DNA from: JAFKFH01 sp017307375
GTDB lineage: Bacteria; Pseudomonadota; Alphaproteobacteria; Ferrovibrionales; Ferrovibrionaceae
Direction: 5' to 3'
DNA: 64,000 bases
Assembly: GCA_965229335.1 (NCBI GenBank)
Contig: OZ245874.1
Coordinates: 4,650,001 to 4,714,000 of the forward strand
Of this stretch, positions 28,516 to 36,743 are shown one piece after another. Each line of letters starts with the position of its first letter. The stretch's first letter is position 1. Made by a program: the position numbers and the translations under genes. A model generated the notes under the pieces. It did no database searches. It was not told the DNA's origin and saw only the letters and a list, made by a program, of their open reading frames with translations.

Positions 28516-31500
28516 TCAGGCCGTGGCGAAGGCGGATTCCATCACCTGCATCAGGTGGTCGGCGTTCCGCTGGCTGAAGATCATCGCCGGGCGCAGCTTG
28601 ATGATATTGTCGTCGGGGCCGTCGGTACCGATCAGCACGCCGAGTTCGCGGGCCTTCTGCACGATCGCCCGCGCCCGCTCGGTCGCCGGCCGCTTGCTCG
28701 CCCGGTCTTCGACCAGCTCGATGCCGAGGAACAGGCCGGCGCCGCGCACGTCGCCGATCTCGCCATGCCGGTCAGCCAGCGCGCGGAAGCGGGCCAGCAG
28801 GCCGTCCCCCACCGCCTGCGCATTGGTCCGCAGCCCGTCGCGCTCGATGATGTCGAGCACCTTGAGGCCCACCGCACAGGACACCGCATTGCCGCCGAAG
28901 GTGTTGAAATACTCCATGCCGTTGGCAAAGGAGTCGGCGATCGCGCGCGTCGTCACCACCGCGGACAGCGGATGGCCGTTGCCGATCGGCTTGCCCAAGG
29001 TGACGATGTCGGGCACGACGCCCTGCTGCTCGAACCCCCACATGTGACAGCCGAGACGGCCGAAGCCGACCTGGACCTCGTCGGCGATGACGACGCCGCC
29101 GGCCGCCCGTACCGAACGATAGGCAGCATCGAGATAGCCCGGCGGCAGCATGATCTGGCCGCCGACGCTGGGGCAGGATTCGGCGATATAGGCTGACGGC
29201 GCCCGCCCCTTGGCGGCCATGGCGGCGATCTGCTCGTCGACCGACGCGGCGAAGCGCGCGCCGTGTTCGGCCCGCGGCCAGTCGGCCGGGGCGCGATAGC
29301 TGTCGGGCAAGGCGGCTTCCCAGACGTGATCGGGCCGGCCGGCCCCGCCCCGGCGCTTGTACTTGTAGGGGCTGATGTCGATCAGTGCCTGGGTGTGGCC
29401 ATGATAGGCCCAATCGAGGGTGATGACGTCGCTCCGGCCAGTATGGGCGCGGGCCATGCGCAAAGCGAGATCGTTGGCCTCGGACCCGGTGCAGGCGAAG
29501 GCGCAGACGGTCAGGGGAGCCGGCAGCAGCGCGGTCAATCGCTCGGCGTAGTCGATGATCGTGTCGTGCAGATAACGCGTGTTGGTGTTGAGCACGGCTG
29601 CCTGGGCAGCCAGCGCCTCGACCACCTCGGGATGGGCGTGGCCGAGATGGGCGACGTTGTTGTAGCAGTCGAGATAGGCGCGGCCGCCCTCGTCGATCAG
29701 CCACACCCCCTCGCCGCGCACGATCTTCAACGGCTTGCGATAGGAAATGCTCAAGTTCGGCAACAGCCTTTCGCGCCGCGCCGCCACGATGGCATCGGCC
29801 GTGCGCCCCTGGCGGCGGAACGTCTCGGGGTGCAGGCCGACCAGGGCGGCGGGATCGGGAAACAGTTCGGCCCAGACGTCGCGCAGATGCCGTTCGCCGG
29901 CACCGATGACGTCGGCGGCCCGCGCCGGCCGTGCGGTCACGAGTTGCAGATGCAGATGCGGCATCCAGTTGCCGTTCTCGGCGTCGGCGCCGGTCCAGGC
30001 GAAGATCTCGCCGGCCTCGAAACGGCGGCCGACGGTTGCGCGCGACGCGCTCTCATGCGCCAGGTGACCCCACAAGGTCCAGAACCGCACGCCGGGCGCC
30101 GGCTCATGCTCGAGCAGCACGGCGCAACCGTAGTCGAGCGGATCGGGCGTGATGTAGCAATCGGCGACGCGGCCGGCCAGCGGCGCATGCAGCGCCGTGC
30201 CGGCGGGGAAGAACAGGTCGAGACCGAGATGCAGGGTCCGCCGCAGGGCCGGGTCGATCACCGAGGCGAAGGCGGGCGTCGAATAGATGCCGCGATCCTC
30301 GGTCCAGCAGCCGATGCCGAGGTCGATGCCGCGGCCTGCCGCGATCTCGGCCCACAGCGCCTGGGCCGTGGCCGGGTCGCGGTCGCGCGAGGCGATGGCG
30401 ATGGGGTGGTCGGCATCGCCCAGCGGCACGATGCCCGTCGTCATCGTCGCCAGCGGCCGGCCGACGACGGGTGCGAAGTCGGCCCGGTTATCGGCGATCC
30501 AGGCGATGGCGCGGCCGGCGCCCGCCGCGGCCTCCAGGCCGCAGGCCTTGCGCAGCACCGCGGTGGCAATGCCCGGGTCGATCGCGCCGAGCCGGCGCAG
30601 CATCGCCCAGCCATCGGCCTCGCTGACCGTCAGATAGCCGCTGTCGTCCTGGCGCCCGCGGCGCGACGCGGAAATGGTGACCGACGTGACCAGCCGCATG
30701 GCGATCAGGTCGAACAGGATGCCGATTTCATCGTCGGTCAGCGGCATTTCGCGATGATAGGCCGCCGCGATCCGCCCGGCCGCGGCCAGCGGGTCCGCCT
30801 GGCCCAGGATCGCATAGGCGCAGGCAATGGCGAGTTCGCCGACCAGCGGGGCGTGGATTGCGTCGCCGAAGTCGATGATGCCGGTGACGACCCCGCCCGC
30901 GACCAGCAGGTTATGGTCGTTGGCATCGTTATGGATCACCCCTGCCCGGCACGACATGAGGGCCGGCCCGATCCGGTCGTCCCAGCGATCGAGGAAGCGT
31001 CCGAGCAGCGCGCGGTCGCCGGCGTCCGCCACGTGATGCAGCCGCGCCCGCGAGCGGCCGGCATGGCGAAGGTCCCAGTCGAGGTCGTAATGCGCCCCCG
31101 GATGGCCGAACGACAGCAGCGCCGCGTCGAGCCGGCCAAGCATCCGCCCCAGGCTGTCGAGCAGTTCGGGGGTGCGGACCGAACCGGCGAAGATCTCGCC
31201 CGGCAGATGGCTGACCACCCGCATGAAATGGCCGTCGACCGGGCAGAGCGTCGTGCCGTCCAGCGCCGGGCGCAGCCGGGGCACCGGCAGATCCGGGGCA
31301 CGCCCGGCCAGATGGGCCAGCACCGCCCGCTGGAAATCGAGCGTGACCGCCGCCTCGGCCGCGTTGGCGATCTTGACCACCCAACTGGTGCCGTCGGCCT
31401 CGGTCAGCCGGAAATTCTGGTCGCGCTCGCTGTCCAGACGGTCCAGGCGGCCGACGAGGCCATAGAGACGGCGGGCGAACTCGCCGACCTGGTCGGCGGA

Positions 31501-31533
31501 GAAGCGCGGCGGGGCCTGCTCGGTGATCGACAT
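28516..31533 (-). CDS. Three-domain fusion: APH-type kinase + M23-like domain + class III PLP enzyme (probable phospho-lyase)
   Basis: The 1005-aa protein has three parts. Residues 1 to about 330 resemble aminoglycoside/hydroxylysine kinases, with catalytic HNDANDHN (201-208) and IDFGDA (220-225). Residues about 390-560 resemble a LytM/M23 fold, with HLGLDL (435-440) and HLHLQL (526-531). Residues about 600-1005 are a class III PLP enzyme with TGSEAND (682-688), ADEVQVGFG (817-825) and the PLP Lys848 in TLGKPIGNG. Animal hydroxylysine kinase and 5-phosphohydroxylysine phospho-lyase (AGXT2L) are the separate-protein counterparts. I infer phosphorylation of an amino alcohol and then elimination of the phosphate. 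The M23 part may be structural. ATG 31533 starts the conserved region. Confidence 0.8.
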   Translation of the reverse strand: MSITEQAPPRFSADQVGEFARRLYGLVGRLDRLDSERDQNFRLTEADGTSWVVKIANAAEAAVTLDFQRAVLAHLAGRAPDLPVPRLRPALDGTTLCPVDGHFMRVVSHLPGEIFAGSVRTPELLDSLGRMLGRLDAALLSFGHPGAHYDLDWDLRHAGRSRARLHHVADAGDRALLGRFLDRWDDRIGPALMSCRAGVIHNDANDHNLLVAGGVVTGIIDFGDAIHAPLVGELAIACAYAILGQADPLAAAGRIAAAYHREMPLTDDEIGILFDLIAMRLVTSVTISASRRGRQDDSGYLTVSEADGWAMLRRLGAIDPGIATAVLRKACGLEAAAGAGRAIAWIADNRADFAPVVGRPLATMTTGIVPLGDADHPIAIASRDRDPATAQALWAEIAAGRGIDLGIGCWTEDRGIYSTPAFASVIDPALRRTLHLGLDLFFPAGTALHAPLAGRVADCYITPDPLDYGCAVLLEHEPAPGVRFWTLWGHLAHESASRATVGRRFEAGEIFAWTGADAENGNWMPHLHLQLVTARPARAADVIGAGERHLRDVWAELFPDPAALVGLHPETFRRQGRTADAIVAARRERLLPNLSISYRKPLKIVRGEGVWLIDEGGRAYLDCYNNVAHLGHAHPEVVEALAAQAAVLNTNTRYLHDTIIDYAERLTALLPAPLTVCAFACTGSEANDLALRMARAHTGRSDVITLDWAYHGHTQALIDISPYKYKRRGGAGRPDHVWEAALPDSYRAPADWPRAEHGARFAASVDEQIAAMAAKGRAPSAYIAESCPSVGGQIMLPPGYLDAAYRSVRAAGGVVIADEVQVGFGRLGCHMWGFEQQGVVPDIVTLGKPIGNGHPLSAVVTTRAIADSFANGMEYFNTFGGNAVSCAVGLKVLDIIERDGLRTNAQAVGDGLLARFRALADRHGEIGDVRGAGLFLGIELVEDRASKRPATERARAIVQKARELGVLIGTDGPDDNIIKLRPAMIFSQRNADHLMQVMESAFATA

Positions 31534-31670
31534 CGGACTGATATTCCCGGACGTTGCGGCGACGGCTGAAATCTGCAACCAGTGGCCCCCGGCCGGCAAC
31601 CGCCGAAATGGCCGGCCGCACCGCCACTTTGACCGGCCACTCCGCCACTGCAAGGATCCGCTTGAGCCCG

Positions 31671-32096
31671 ATGCGCCCCCTCGACGATCGCGACCGCCGC
31701 ATCCTGGACCTGCTGCGCCGCGATGCGCGGATGCCGCTGAAGACGCTGGCCGCCCAGGTCGGGCTGGCCCGATCGACGTTGCGCGAACGGCTGACGCGGC
31801 TCGAATCGGAAGGGGTGATCCGTGGGTATCGGGTTGACGTCGCCGACGACGAGGGCCGGGTCTCGGCCTATCTGCTGGTCAGACTGCGGAAGACGCCGTC
31901 GCCGGGACTGGTCGATGCGCTGCGGGGCATCGCCGAGGTGCGCCACTGTTCCTCGGTTGCCGGTGACATCGACCTGATCGTGTTGCTGGAAGCCGGCACG
32001 GTCGAGCGCGTCAATGCCGTGCGCGACGAGATTGCAGGCCATCCCGACGTGGCCGATCTGACCACCTCGATCGTGCTGCGGCGGGAGATCGCCTGA
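31671..32096 (+). CDS. Lrp/AsnC family transcriptional regulator
   Basis: The 141-aa protein starts LDDRDRRILDLLRRDARMP. Its helix-turn-helix follows (LKTLAAQVGLARSTLRERLT), then the RAM/AsnC ligand domain (GEV-type SVAGDIDLIVLLEAG). It is divergent from the fusion enzyme, which it most likely controls in response to an amino-acid-type effector. ATG 31671 was used; TTG 31662 has a better spaced AAGGA (31652-31656) and would add three residues. Two CCGCCACT copies (31621 and 31642), 21 bp apart, are candidate operators. Confidence 0.88.
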   Translation: MRPLDDRDRRILDLLRRDARMPLKTLAAQVGLARSTLRERLTRLESEGVIRGYRVDVADDEGRVSAYLLVRLRKTPSPGLVDALRGIAEVRHCSSVAGDIDLIVLLEAGTVERVNAVRDEIAGHPDVADLTTSIVLRREIA

Positions 32097-32101
32097 AAAT
32101 A

Positions 32102-32136
32102 GTCAAGGGCGGCCCGAGGGAGAGGCCGCCCCTGAC
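32102..32136 (+). terminator. Terminator-like hairpin after the Lrp gene
   Basis: A long stem of GTCA and GGGCGGCC pairs with GGCCGCCC and TGAC, with a single A/C mismatch and a 9-nt loop. It starts 6 nt after the stop. There is no T-run, so it may need Rho or act mainly by RNA stabilisation. Confidence 0.6.
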
Positions 32137-32380
32137 GGGCCGGTCGCACGGCCCGGAAGGCTAACGAAACGTTGGGGATCTACTCGAACGGGAACAGGGA
32201 ACCATAAAAATACGCGGGGTAAACGGGACATGAAGATTACTTCTTTCGTCTTCATGCCCCTGTGTCGACAGGCCTGTCCCCATCATCATCGTCCCCGGCC
32301 CCACCGCGGTCAAATATGGTTTCATCTTCCAACATCTCGGGGCGTATCGGCAGGTAACGGCCTGTAACGCGCCGCGCCGG
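32137..32380. other. Non-coding gap with a second stable hairpin
   Basis: The gap holds a hairpin at 32225-32259: GGG and CATGAAGA pair with TCTTCATG and CCC across a 12-nt loop, with one bulged A. No nearby gene start uses it. Apart from a doubtful 45-codon His/Cys frame from 32230 (rejected), nothing else was seen. Confidence 0.5.
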
Positions 32381-33061
32381 TCATTCCTTGCCGATGCCCC
32401 GCATCAGCAGGTCGAACAGGAACTTCTCGTAGCGCGGCCGGACCTTGTCGGCGCTTTCGCCGAAGATGAACTCGACCACCGGCCGGCCGGTGGTGAAGAA
32501 CTCGGCCATGCCGACGATGGCGATGTAGAGCAGCCGGGGGTCGAAGTCGTCGCGAAATTCGCCGCCCGCCCGGCCGGCCTGGATCGCGCCGAGATGGCGT
32601 TCGTAGGCGCGCTTGTTCAGGGCCTCCAGCCGGGCCTGGGCCGCGCTGCCGGTCGCGCTGTAGACGCGGTCGACCAGCAGTTTGAAGAACGCGGGATTCT
32701 CGGCCAGGAAACCGGTCAGCGCCTTGATGCGCTCGCGCATTACCAGGGCCGCTTTCTTCTGCGGCCGGGAGGCCGCGGTCATCACCTCGTCGAGCTCGAC
32801 GATGCTGCCGTCGGTCACCTGGTCCAGCAGGTCCTCGTAATTCTCGAAGTAGTAGCGCACCAGCTTCTCGTCGACGCCGGCAGCCTTCGCCACCTCGGTG
32901 CGCGACAATTGCAGCGGCCGCGGCTTGCGCAGCAGTTCGCGCGCGGTATCGACCACCTTGTCGCTGCCGATCCTGGCCGCCGTCGATTTCGGCCGGCCCT
33001 TCTGCCGCGGCTGGCCGTCCGCACGCTTGCTGCCGGCTGCCGACTTGGTTCGCACCGTCAT
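32381..33061 (-). CDS. TetR/AcrR family transcriptional regulator
   Basis: After a basic arm, the N-terminal helix-turn-helix is read at about residues 52-71 as LSRTEVAKAAGVDEKLVRYY. FENYEDLLDQVTDGS continues. The C-terminal ligand domain is divergent. ATG 33061 was chosen because AAGGTGG lies 8 nt upstream; an in-frame GTG at 33073 lies inside that site. It faces the substrate-binding/acyl-CoA synthetase operon across an AT-rich region of inverted repeats, so it probably controls that operon. The length is 226 aa. Confidence 0.88.
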   Translation of the reverse strand: MTVRTKSAAGSKRADGQPRQKGRPKSTAARIGSDKVVDTARELLRKPRPLQLSRTEVAKAAGVDEKLVRYYFENYEDLLDQVTDGSIVELDEVMTAASRPQKKAALVMRERIKALTGFLAENPAFFKLLVDRVYSATGSAAQARLEALNKRAYERHLGAIQAGRAGGEFRDDFDPRLLYIAIVGMAEFFTTGRPVVEFIFGESADKVRPRYEKFLFDLLMRGIGKE

Positions 33062-33136
33062 GCTTTTTTCCACCTTCAGGAAACCGGCTCATTCTGCCCC
33101 ATGGCAGCGGCGCCCCACAACCATCAACCGTCGGTT

Positions 33137-33190
33137 CGGAATTAATTAATTTCCGCTAATACGGAATTTTTTATTCCGTCTATCCGGAAT
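33137..33190. promoter_or_regulatory. AT-rich array of CGGAA half-sites between TetR gene and catabolic operon
   Basis: Five half-sites alternate in orientation: CGGAA (33137), TTCCG (33151), ACGGAAT (33161), ATTCCGT (33173) and CGGAAT (33185). ACGGAAT and ATTCCGT form an exact inverted repeat with a 5-nt T spacer. It lies directly before the predicted TTGACA promoter, so it is probably the operator region for the adjacent TetR protein. Confidence 0.65.
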
Positions 33191-33194
33191 TAAT

Positions 33195-33224
33195 TTGACA
33201 GTCCCTCAACCCCGCTCCTAGGCT
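33195..33224 (+). promoter_or_regulatory. Predicted promoter of the binding-protein/EthD/acyl-CoA synthetase operon
   Basis: Perfect -35 TTGACA (33195-33200), an 18-nt spacer and TAGGCT (33219-33224, matching TATAAT at positions 1, 2 and 6). It begins 5 nt beyond the last CGGAAT half-site, so a repressor bound there would overlap RNA polymerase. Confidence 0.55.
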
Positions 33225-33288
33225 TGCCCCAGACGCCAGCCACTGGCGCAATCGGCCCGCCGACAAGGGCATCGGGAGAGACGCCATC

Positions 33289-34503
33289 ATGAAGAAGCAC
33301 CACCGTCTGATCGCGACCGCCGCCTTGCTGACCGGCGCGCTCATATCGTTCGCCGCCCGTGCCGAGATATCGGACGGCGTCGTCAAGCTGGGCGTCCTCA
33401 CCGACATGAGCGGGGTCTATTCGACCAATTCCGGCGCGGGCATGCTGCTGGCGACCGAAATGGCGGTCGCGGATTTCGGCGGCACCGTCCGCGGCAGGCC
33501 GATCAAGGTGATATCCGGCGACCACCAGAACAAGGCAGATGTCGGCTCGAACCTCGCCCGCAAATGGATAGATACCGAACAGGTCGACGTCATCGTCGAT
33601 GCGATCGGCTCGGCCGTGGCCTTCGCCGTCCAGAACCTCGCCAAGGACAAGAACCGCGTGCTGCTCAACATCGGCTCCGGCGCCGCCGACCTCACGGGGC
33701 CTGCATGCAACGCGGTCTCGGTGCAGTGGGTGTGGGATACCTACGCCTTCGGCGGCATCATCGGCAACGCGCTGGTCGAGCGCGGAAAAGATACCTTCTT
33801 CTTCGTCACCGTCGACTATGCCTATGGCGAGCAGCTGCAGCGCGACATGAGCCGGGCGATCCTTGGCGCCGGCGGCAAGGTCGTCGGTTCGGTCAAGCAT
33901 CCGCTGGGCACCAGCGACTTCTCGTCCTTCCTGCTGCAGGCACAGGCATCGAAGGCCAAGGTCGTCGCGCTGGCCAACGCCGGCAATGACACCGCCAACG
34001 CGCTGAAGCAGGCGGCCGAGTTCAACCTGCGCGCCGCCGGCCAGGATTTCGCGGCGATCGCCGGCCTGCACGAGGTCCGTGCGATCGGCCTTCCCGCGGC
34101 ACAGGGCCTGTTGTCGCCGGTGTCCTGGTACTGGGACCTGGACGACCAGACCCGCGCCTTCGCCAAACGGTTCTTCGAGAAGCGCGGCGCGATGCCCAGC
34201 GAGTTCCAGGCCGGGGCTTATTCGGCCGTGCTGCACTATCTGAAGGCGGTCGACGCCGCCGACAGCGACGAGGCCCAGACCGTCGTGCGCAAGATGAAGG
34301 AACTGCCGGTCAGCGATTTCTTCGCCCGCCATGCCAGTCTGCGCGAGGACGGCCGCATGATCCACGACATGTATCTCGTCCAGGCCAAGACGCCGGCGGA
34401 ATCGCGCGATGACTGGGACGTGCTGAAAGTCGTCCAGACCATCCCGGGCGACAAGGCGTTCCGCCCGCTGAAGGACGGCAACTGCCCCCTGGTCGCCAAG
34501 TGA
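33289..34503 (+). CDS. Branched-chain amino acid/amide-type periplasmic binding protein
   Basis: The 404-aa product has a signal peptide (to about residue 25, SFAARAE). The Peripla_BP_6 fold is indicated by VKLGVLTDMSGVYSTNSGAG, AVADFGGTVRGRPIKVISGD and FVTVDYAYGEQLQRDM. Binders of this type serve LivFGHM-class ABC importers, but no permease or ATPase is adjacent. It must therefore use a transporter encoded elsewhere or serve as a sensor. It is the first gene of a five-gene run with EthD, acyl-CoA synthetase and hydrolase genes, suggesting that the ligand is a carboxylic acid or aromatic compound. Confidence 0.85.
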   Translation: MKKHHRLIATAALLTGALISFAARAEISDGVVKLGVLTDMSGVYSTNSGAGMLLATEMAVADFGGTVRGRPIKVISGDHQNKADVGSNLARKWIDTEQVDVIVDAIGSAVAFAVQNLAKDKNRVLLNIGSGAADLTGPACNAVSVQWVWDTYAFGGIIGNALVERGKDTFFFVTVDYAYGEQLQRDMSRAILGAGGKVVGSVKHPLGTSDFSSFLLQAQASKAKVVALANAGNDTANALKQAAEFNLRAAGQDFAAIAGLHEVRAIGLPAAQGLLSPVSWYWDLDDQTRAFAKRFFEKRGAMPSEFQAGAYSAVLHYLKAVDAADSDEAQTVVRKMKELPVSDFFARHASLREDGRMIHDMYLVQAKTPAESRDDWDVLKVVQTIPGDKAFRPLKDGNCPLVAK

Positions 34504-34526
34504 CCGATCCTCAGGGAGAAACCTCC

Positions 34527-35198
34527 ATGCTCAAATGCTGCACGCTGTTCCGCCGCAAGCCCGGCACGACGGTCGACGAATACCAGGCCTACTGGCGCAC
34601 CGGGCATGTCCCGTTCATCAAGGCGATGGCCCCGGTCCGCAAGTACGTCCAGAACCACCCGTTCGCCGTGGGCGGCCGCGCGCCCGCCTATGACGGGCTG
34701 GTCGAGCTGTGGGTCGACGATATCGAGCGGCTGAAGGCGATGGGCGCGTCGCCCGAATACGCCGCGGTGGTCGAGGACGAGAAGAATTTCGTCGACCGTT
34801 CGACGATCGAGCTGACCCTGGCCGACGAACATGTCGTGCTGGATGGCGCGGCGACGCCGGATGCGGTCAAGCAGGTCATCCTGCTGAAGCGCAAGCCGGG
34901 GATGACCCCGGCCGAATTCCAGAATTATTGGCTGAACCGGCATGCCCCGCTGGTCGGCAGGCCGCCGGGACTGATCCGCTATGTGCAGTCGCATGCGCGG
35001 CTTTCCGGGTATCGCGACGGTCGCGAACCGCCGTGGGACGGGATCGGCACCATGCTGTTCGCCTCGCTCGAGGCGATGCAGCAGGCCCGCACTGCGCCCG
35101 GACAGGATGCGGTCAAGGCCGATGCCGTGAATTTCGCCGACATGGACCGGCTGGTCTCGTTCCTGACCCGCGAACACGTGATGATCGCGGGCCGGTAG
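34527..35198 (+). CDS. Tandem EthD-domain protein
   Basis: The 223-aa product has two EthD (dimeric alpha-beta barrel) repeats. The first is LFRRKPGTTVDEYQAYWRTG with HVPFIKAM after it. The second is LLKRKPGMTPAEFQNYWLN followed by RHAPLVGR. EthD domains are found beside catabolic monooxygenases and in some dehydratases, and their exact roles vary. The start at 34527 has AGGGAG 8 nt upstream. Its stop directly abuts the acyl-CoA synthetase ATG, so co-translation is expected. No catalytic residues can be assigned with certainty. Confidence 0.85.
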   Translation: MLKCCTLFRRKPGTTVDEYQAYWRTGHVPFIKAMAPVRKYVQNHPFAVGGRAPAYDGLVELWVDDIERLKAMGASPEYAAVVEDEKNFVDRSTIELTLADEHVVLDGAATPDAVKQVILLKRKPGMTPAEFQNYWLNRHAPLVGRPPGLIRYVQSHARLSGYRDGREPPWDGIGTMLFASLEAMQQARTAPGQDAVKADAVNFADMDRLVSFLTREHVMIAGR

Positions 35199-36716
35199 AT
35201 GCGGCTGACCCAGGGCCTGCAGCGCGCCGCCCTGGTCCATGCGCATGGACCGGGCACCAGCCACGGCGGGATCACCCGCAATTGGCAGGAGCTGAAGGCG
35301 CGCGTCGCCCGCCTCGCCGGCGGGCTGGTCGGCCGCGGGGTCGCGCGCGGGGACCGCATCGCCATCCTGGGCTTCAATTCGTCCAGCTACTTCGAGGCGA
35401 TGTACGCGATCCCCTGGGCCGGCGCGATCGCGGTGCCGCTGAATACCCGCCTTGCGGTGGCCGAGCTGGAAGCACAGCTGGCCGATTGCGGCGCGGCCAT
35501 GCTGCTCCATGACACGGCATTCGCCGCGACCGCCCGGTCGCTCGCCGCAGTGTTTCCGGGGCTTGCCACGGTCGGCCTGGACGATGACTGGCAGGATCTG
35601 GCGGACGGGCCGGAAACCGGCGACGCCGAACGTGGCGGCGACGATCCGGCCGGCATCTTCTATACCGGCGGCACCACCGGACGGGCCAAGGGTGTCGTGC
35701 TGAGCCATGCCAACCTGATCCACAATGTCCTGAATCTCGGCCCGCATTTCCGCTTCGGCCCCGACACGCGCTGCCTGCATGTCTCGCCGATGTTCCACAT
35801 CGCCGATGCCCTCAGCATCTTCGGCGTCACGCTGCATGGCGGGCTGCATTTCTTCGAACCCAAGTTCGATGCGGCGGCGGTGCTGCGCCGGATCGAGGCC
35901 GACGGCATCACGTATCTGGCGCTGGTGCCGACCATGCTGAAGATGCTGGTGGAATGCCCCGAGCGCGAAGGGCGCGATCTCAGCTCGCTCGCGCGCGTCT
36001 TCTATGGCGGCAGCGCAATGCCCGAGACGACGTCCCGCCGGGTCATCGCGGCCTTTCCCCATGTCCGCTTCCACCAGGGCTACGGCCTGACCGAGACCTC
36101 GCCGACGATCACCCATCTGGCGCCCGAGGACCACGACCCGGGCGCCGCCGACGGCCGTCTCCGCTCGGCCGGCCAGCCGGTCCTCACCGTCGACGTGGCG
36201 ATCCGGGACGATGCCGGGGCCGACGTCGCCCCCGGGGAGGTCGGCGAGATCTGCGTGCGTGGCCCGACCGTCATGCAGGGCTACTGGCGTAACCCCGAGG
36301 CAACCGCCGCGGCGTTCCGCAACGGCTGGTTCCGCACCGGCGATATCGGCCGGATCGATCCGGACGGCTATCTGCACGTCGTCGATCGCGCCAAGGACAT
36401 GATCATTTCCGGCGGCGAGAACATCTATTCGGCCGAGGTCGAGAATGTCCTGCTGCAGCATCCGGCCGTGCTCGAATGCGCGGTCGTCGGCGTGGCGGAT
36501 GAAAACTGGGGCGAGCGGGTCCACGCCATCGTCCGGCCGCGGCCCGGGATGACCGTGGGCGAAACGGCATTGCAGGAACACTGCCGCGCCGCCCTCGCCC
36601 GCTACAAATGCCCGCGCAGCGTCGACGTGACGGACGAGCCGCTGCCGTTGTCCGGCGCCGGGAAAATTCTCAAGGCCGAACTCAAGAGACGCGCCGGCGC
36701 GCCGCGATCGCGCTGA
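35199..36716 (+). CDS. AMP-dependent acyl-CoA synthetase/ligase
   Basis: This ANL-superfamily enzyme activates a carboxylic acid to acyl-AMP and then acyl-CoA. The 505-aa protein contains the P-loop-like FYTGGTTGRAKGVVLSHANL, the motif GYGLTETSPTITHL, GWFRTGDIGRIDPDGYLHVV and the C-terminal adenylation Lys in PLSGAGKILKAEL. The substrate pocket is not predictable. Position after the tandem EthD gene and before an alpha/beta hydrolase suggests activation of an imported aliphatic or aromatic acid. The start abuts the preceding stop. Confidence 0.92.
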   Translation: MRLTQGLQRAALVHAHGPGTSHGGITRNWQELKARVARLAGGLVGRGVARGDRIAILGFNSSSYFEAMYAIPWAGAIAVPLNTRLAVAELEAQLADCGAAMLLHDTAFAATARSLAAVFPGLATVGLDDDWQDLADGPETGDAERGGDDPAGIFYTGGTTGRAKGVVLSHANLIHNVLNLGPHFRFGPDTRCLHVSPMFHIADALSIFGVTLHGGLHFFEPKFDAAAVLRRIEADGITYLALVPTMLKMLVECPEREGRDLSSLARVFYGGSAMPETTSRRVIAAFPHVRFHQGYGLTETSPTITHLAPEDHDPGAADGRLRSAGQPVLTVDVAIRDDAGADVAPGEVGEICVRGPTVMQGYWRNPEATAAAFRNGWFRTGDIGRIDPDGYLHVVDRAKDMIISGGENIYSAEVENVLLQHPAVLECAVVGVADENWGERVHAIVRPRPGMTVGETALQEHCRAALARYKCPRSVDVTDEPLPLSGAGKILKAELKRRAGAPRSR

Positions 36717-36743
36717 CCGGAAACCCGCCGAAAGGACAGGCAC

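Noticed and set aside
29263..31569. 768-codon frame antisense to the kinase/M23/PLP fusion
   Set aside because: It is compositionally biased and overlaps the conserved catalytic motifs of the sense strand.
32230..32367. 45-codon frame with CRQACPHHHRP
   Set aside because: No ribosome-binding site, it begins inside a stable hairpin, and no conservation could be tested. The Cys/His pattern may be chance.
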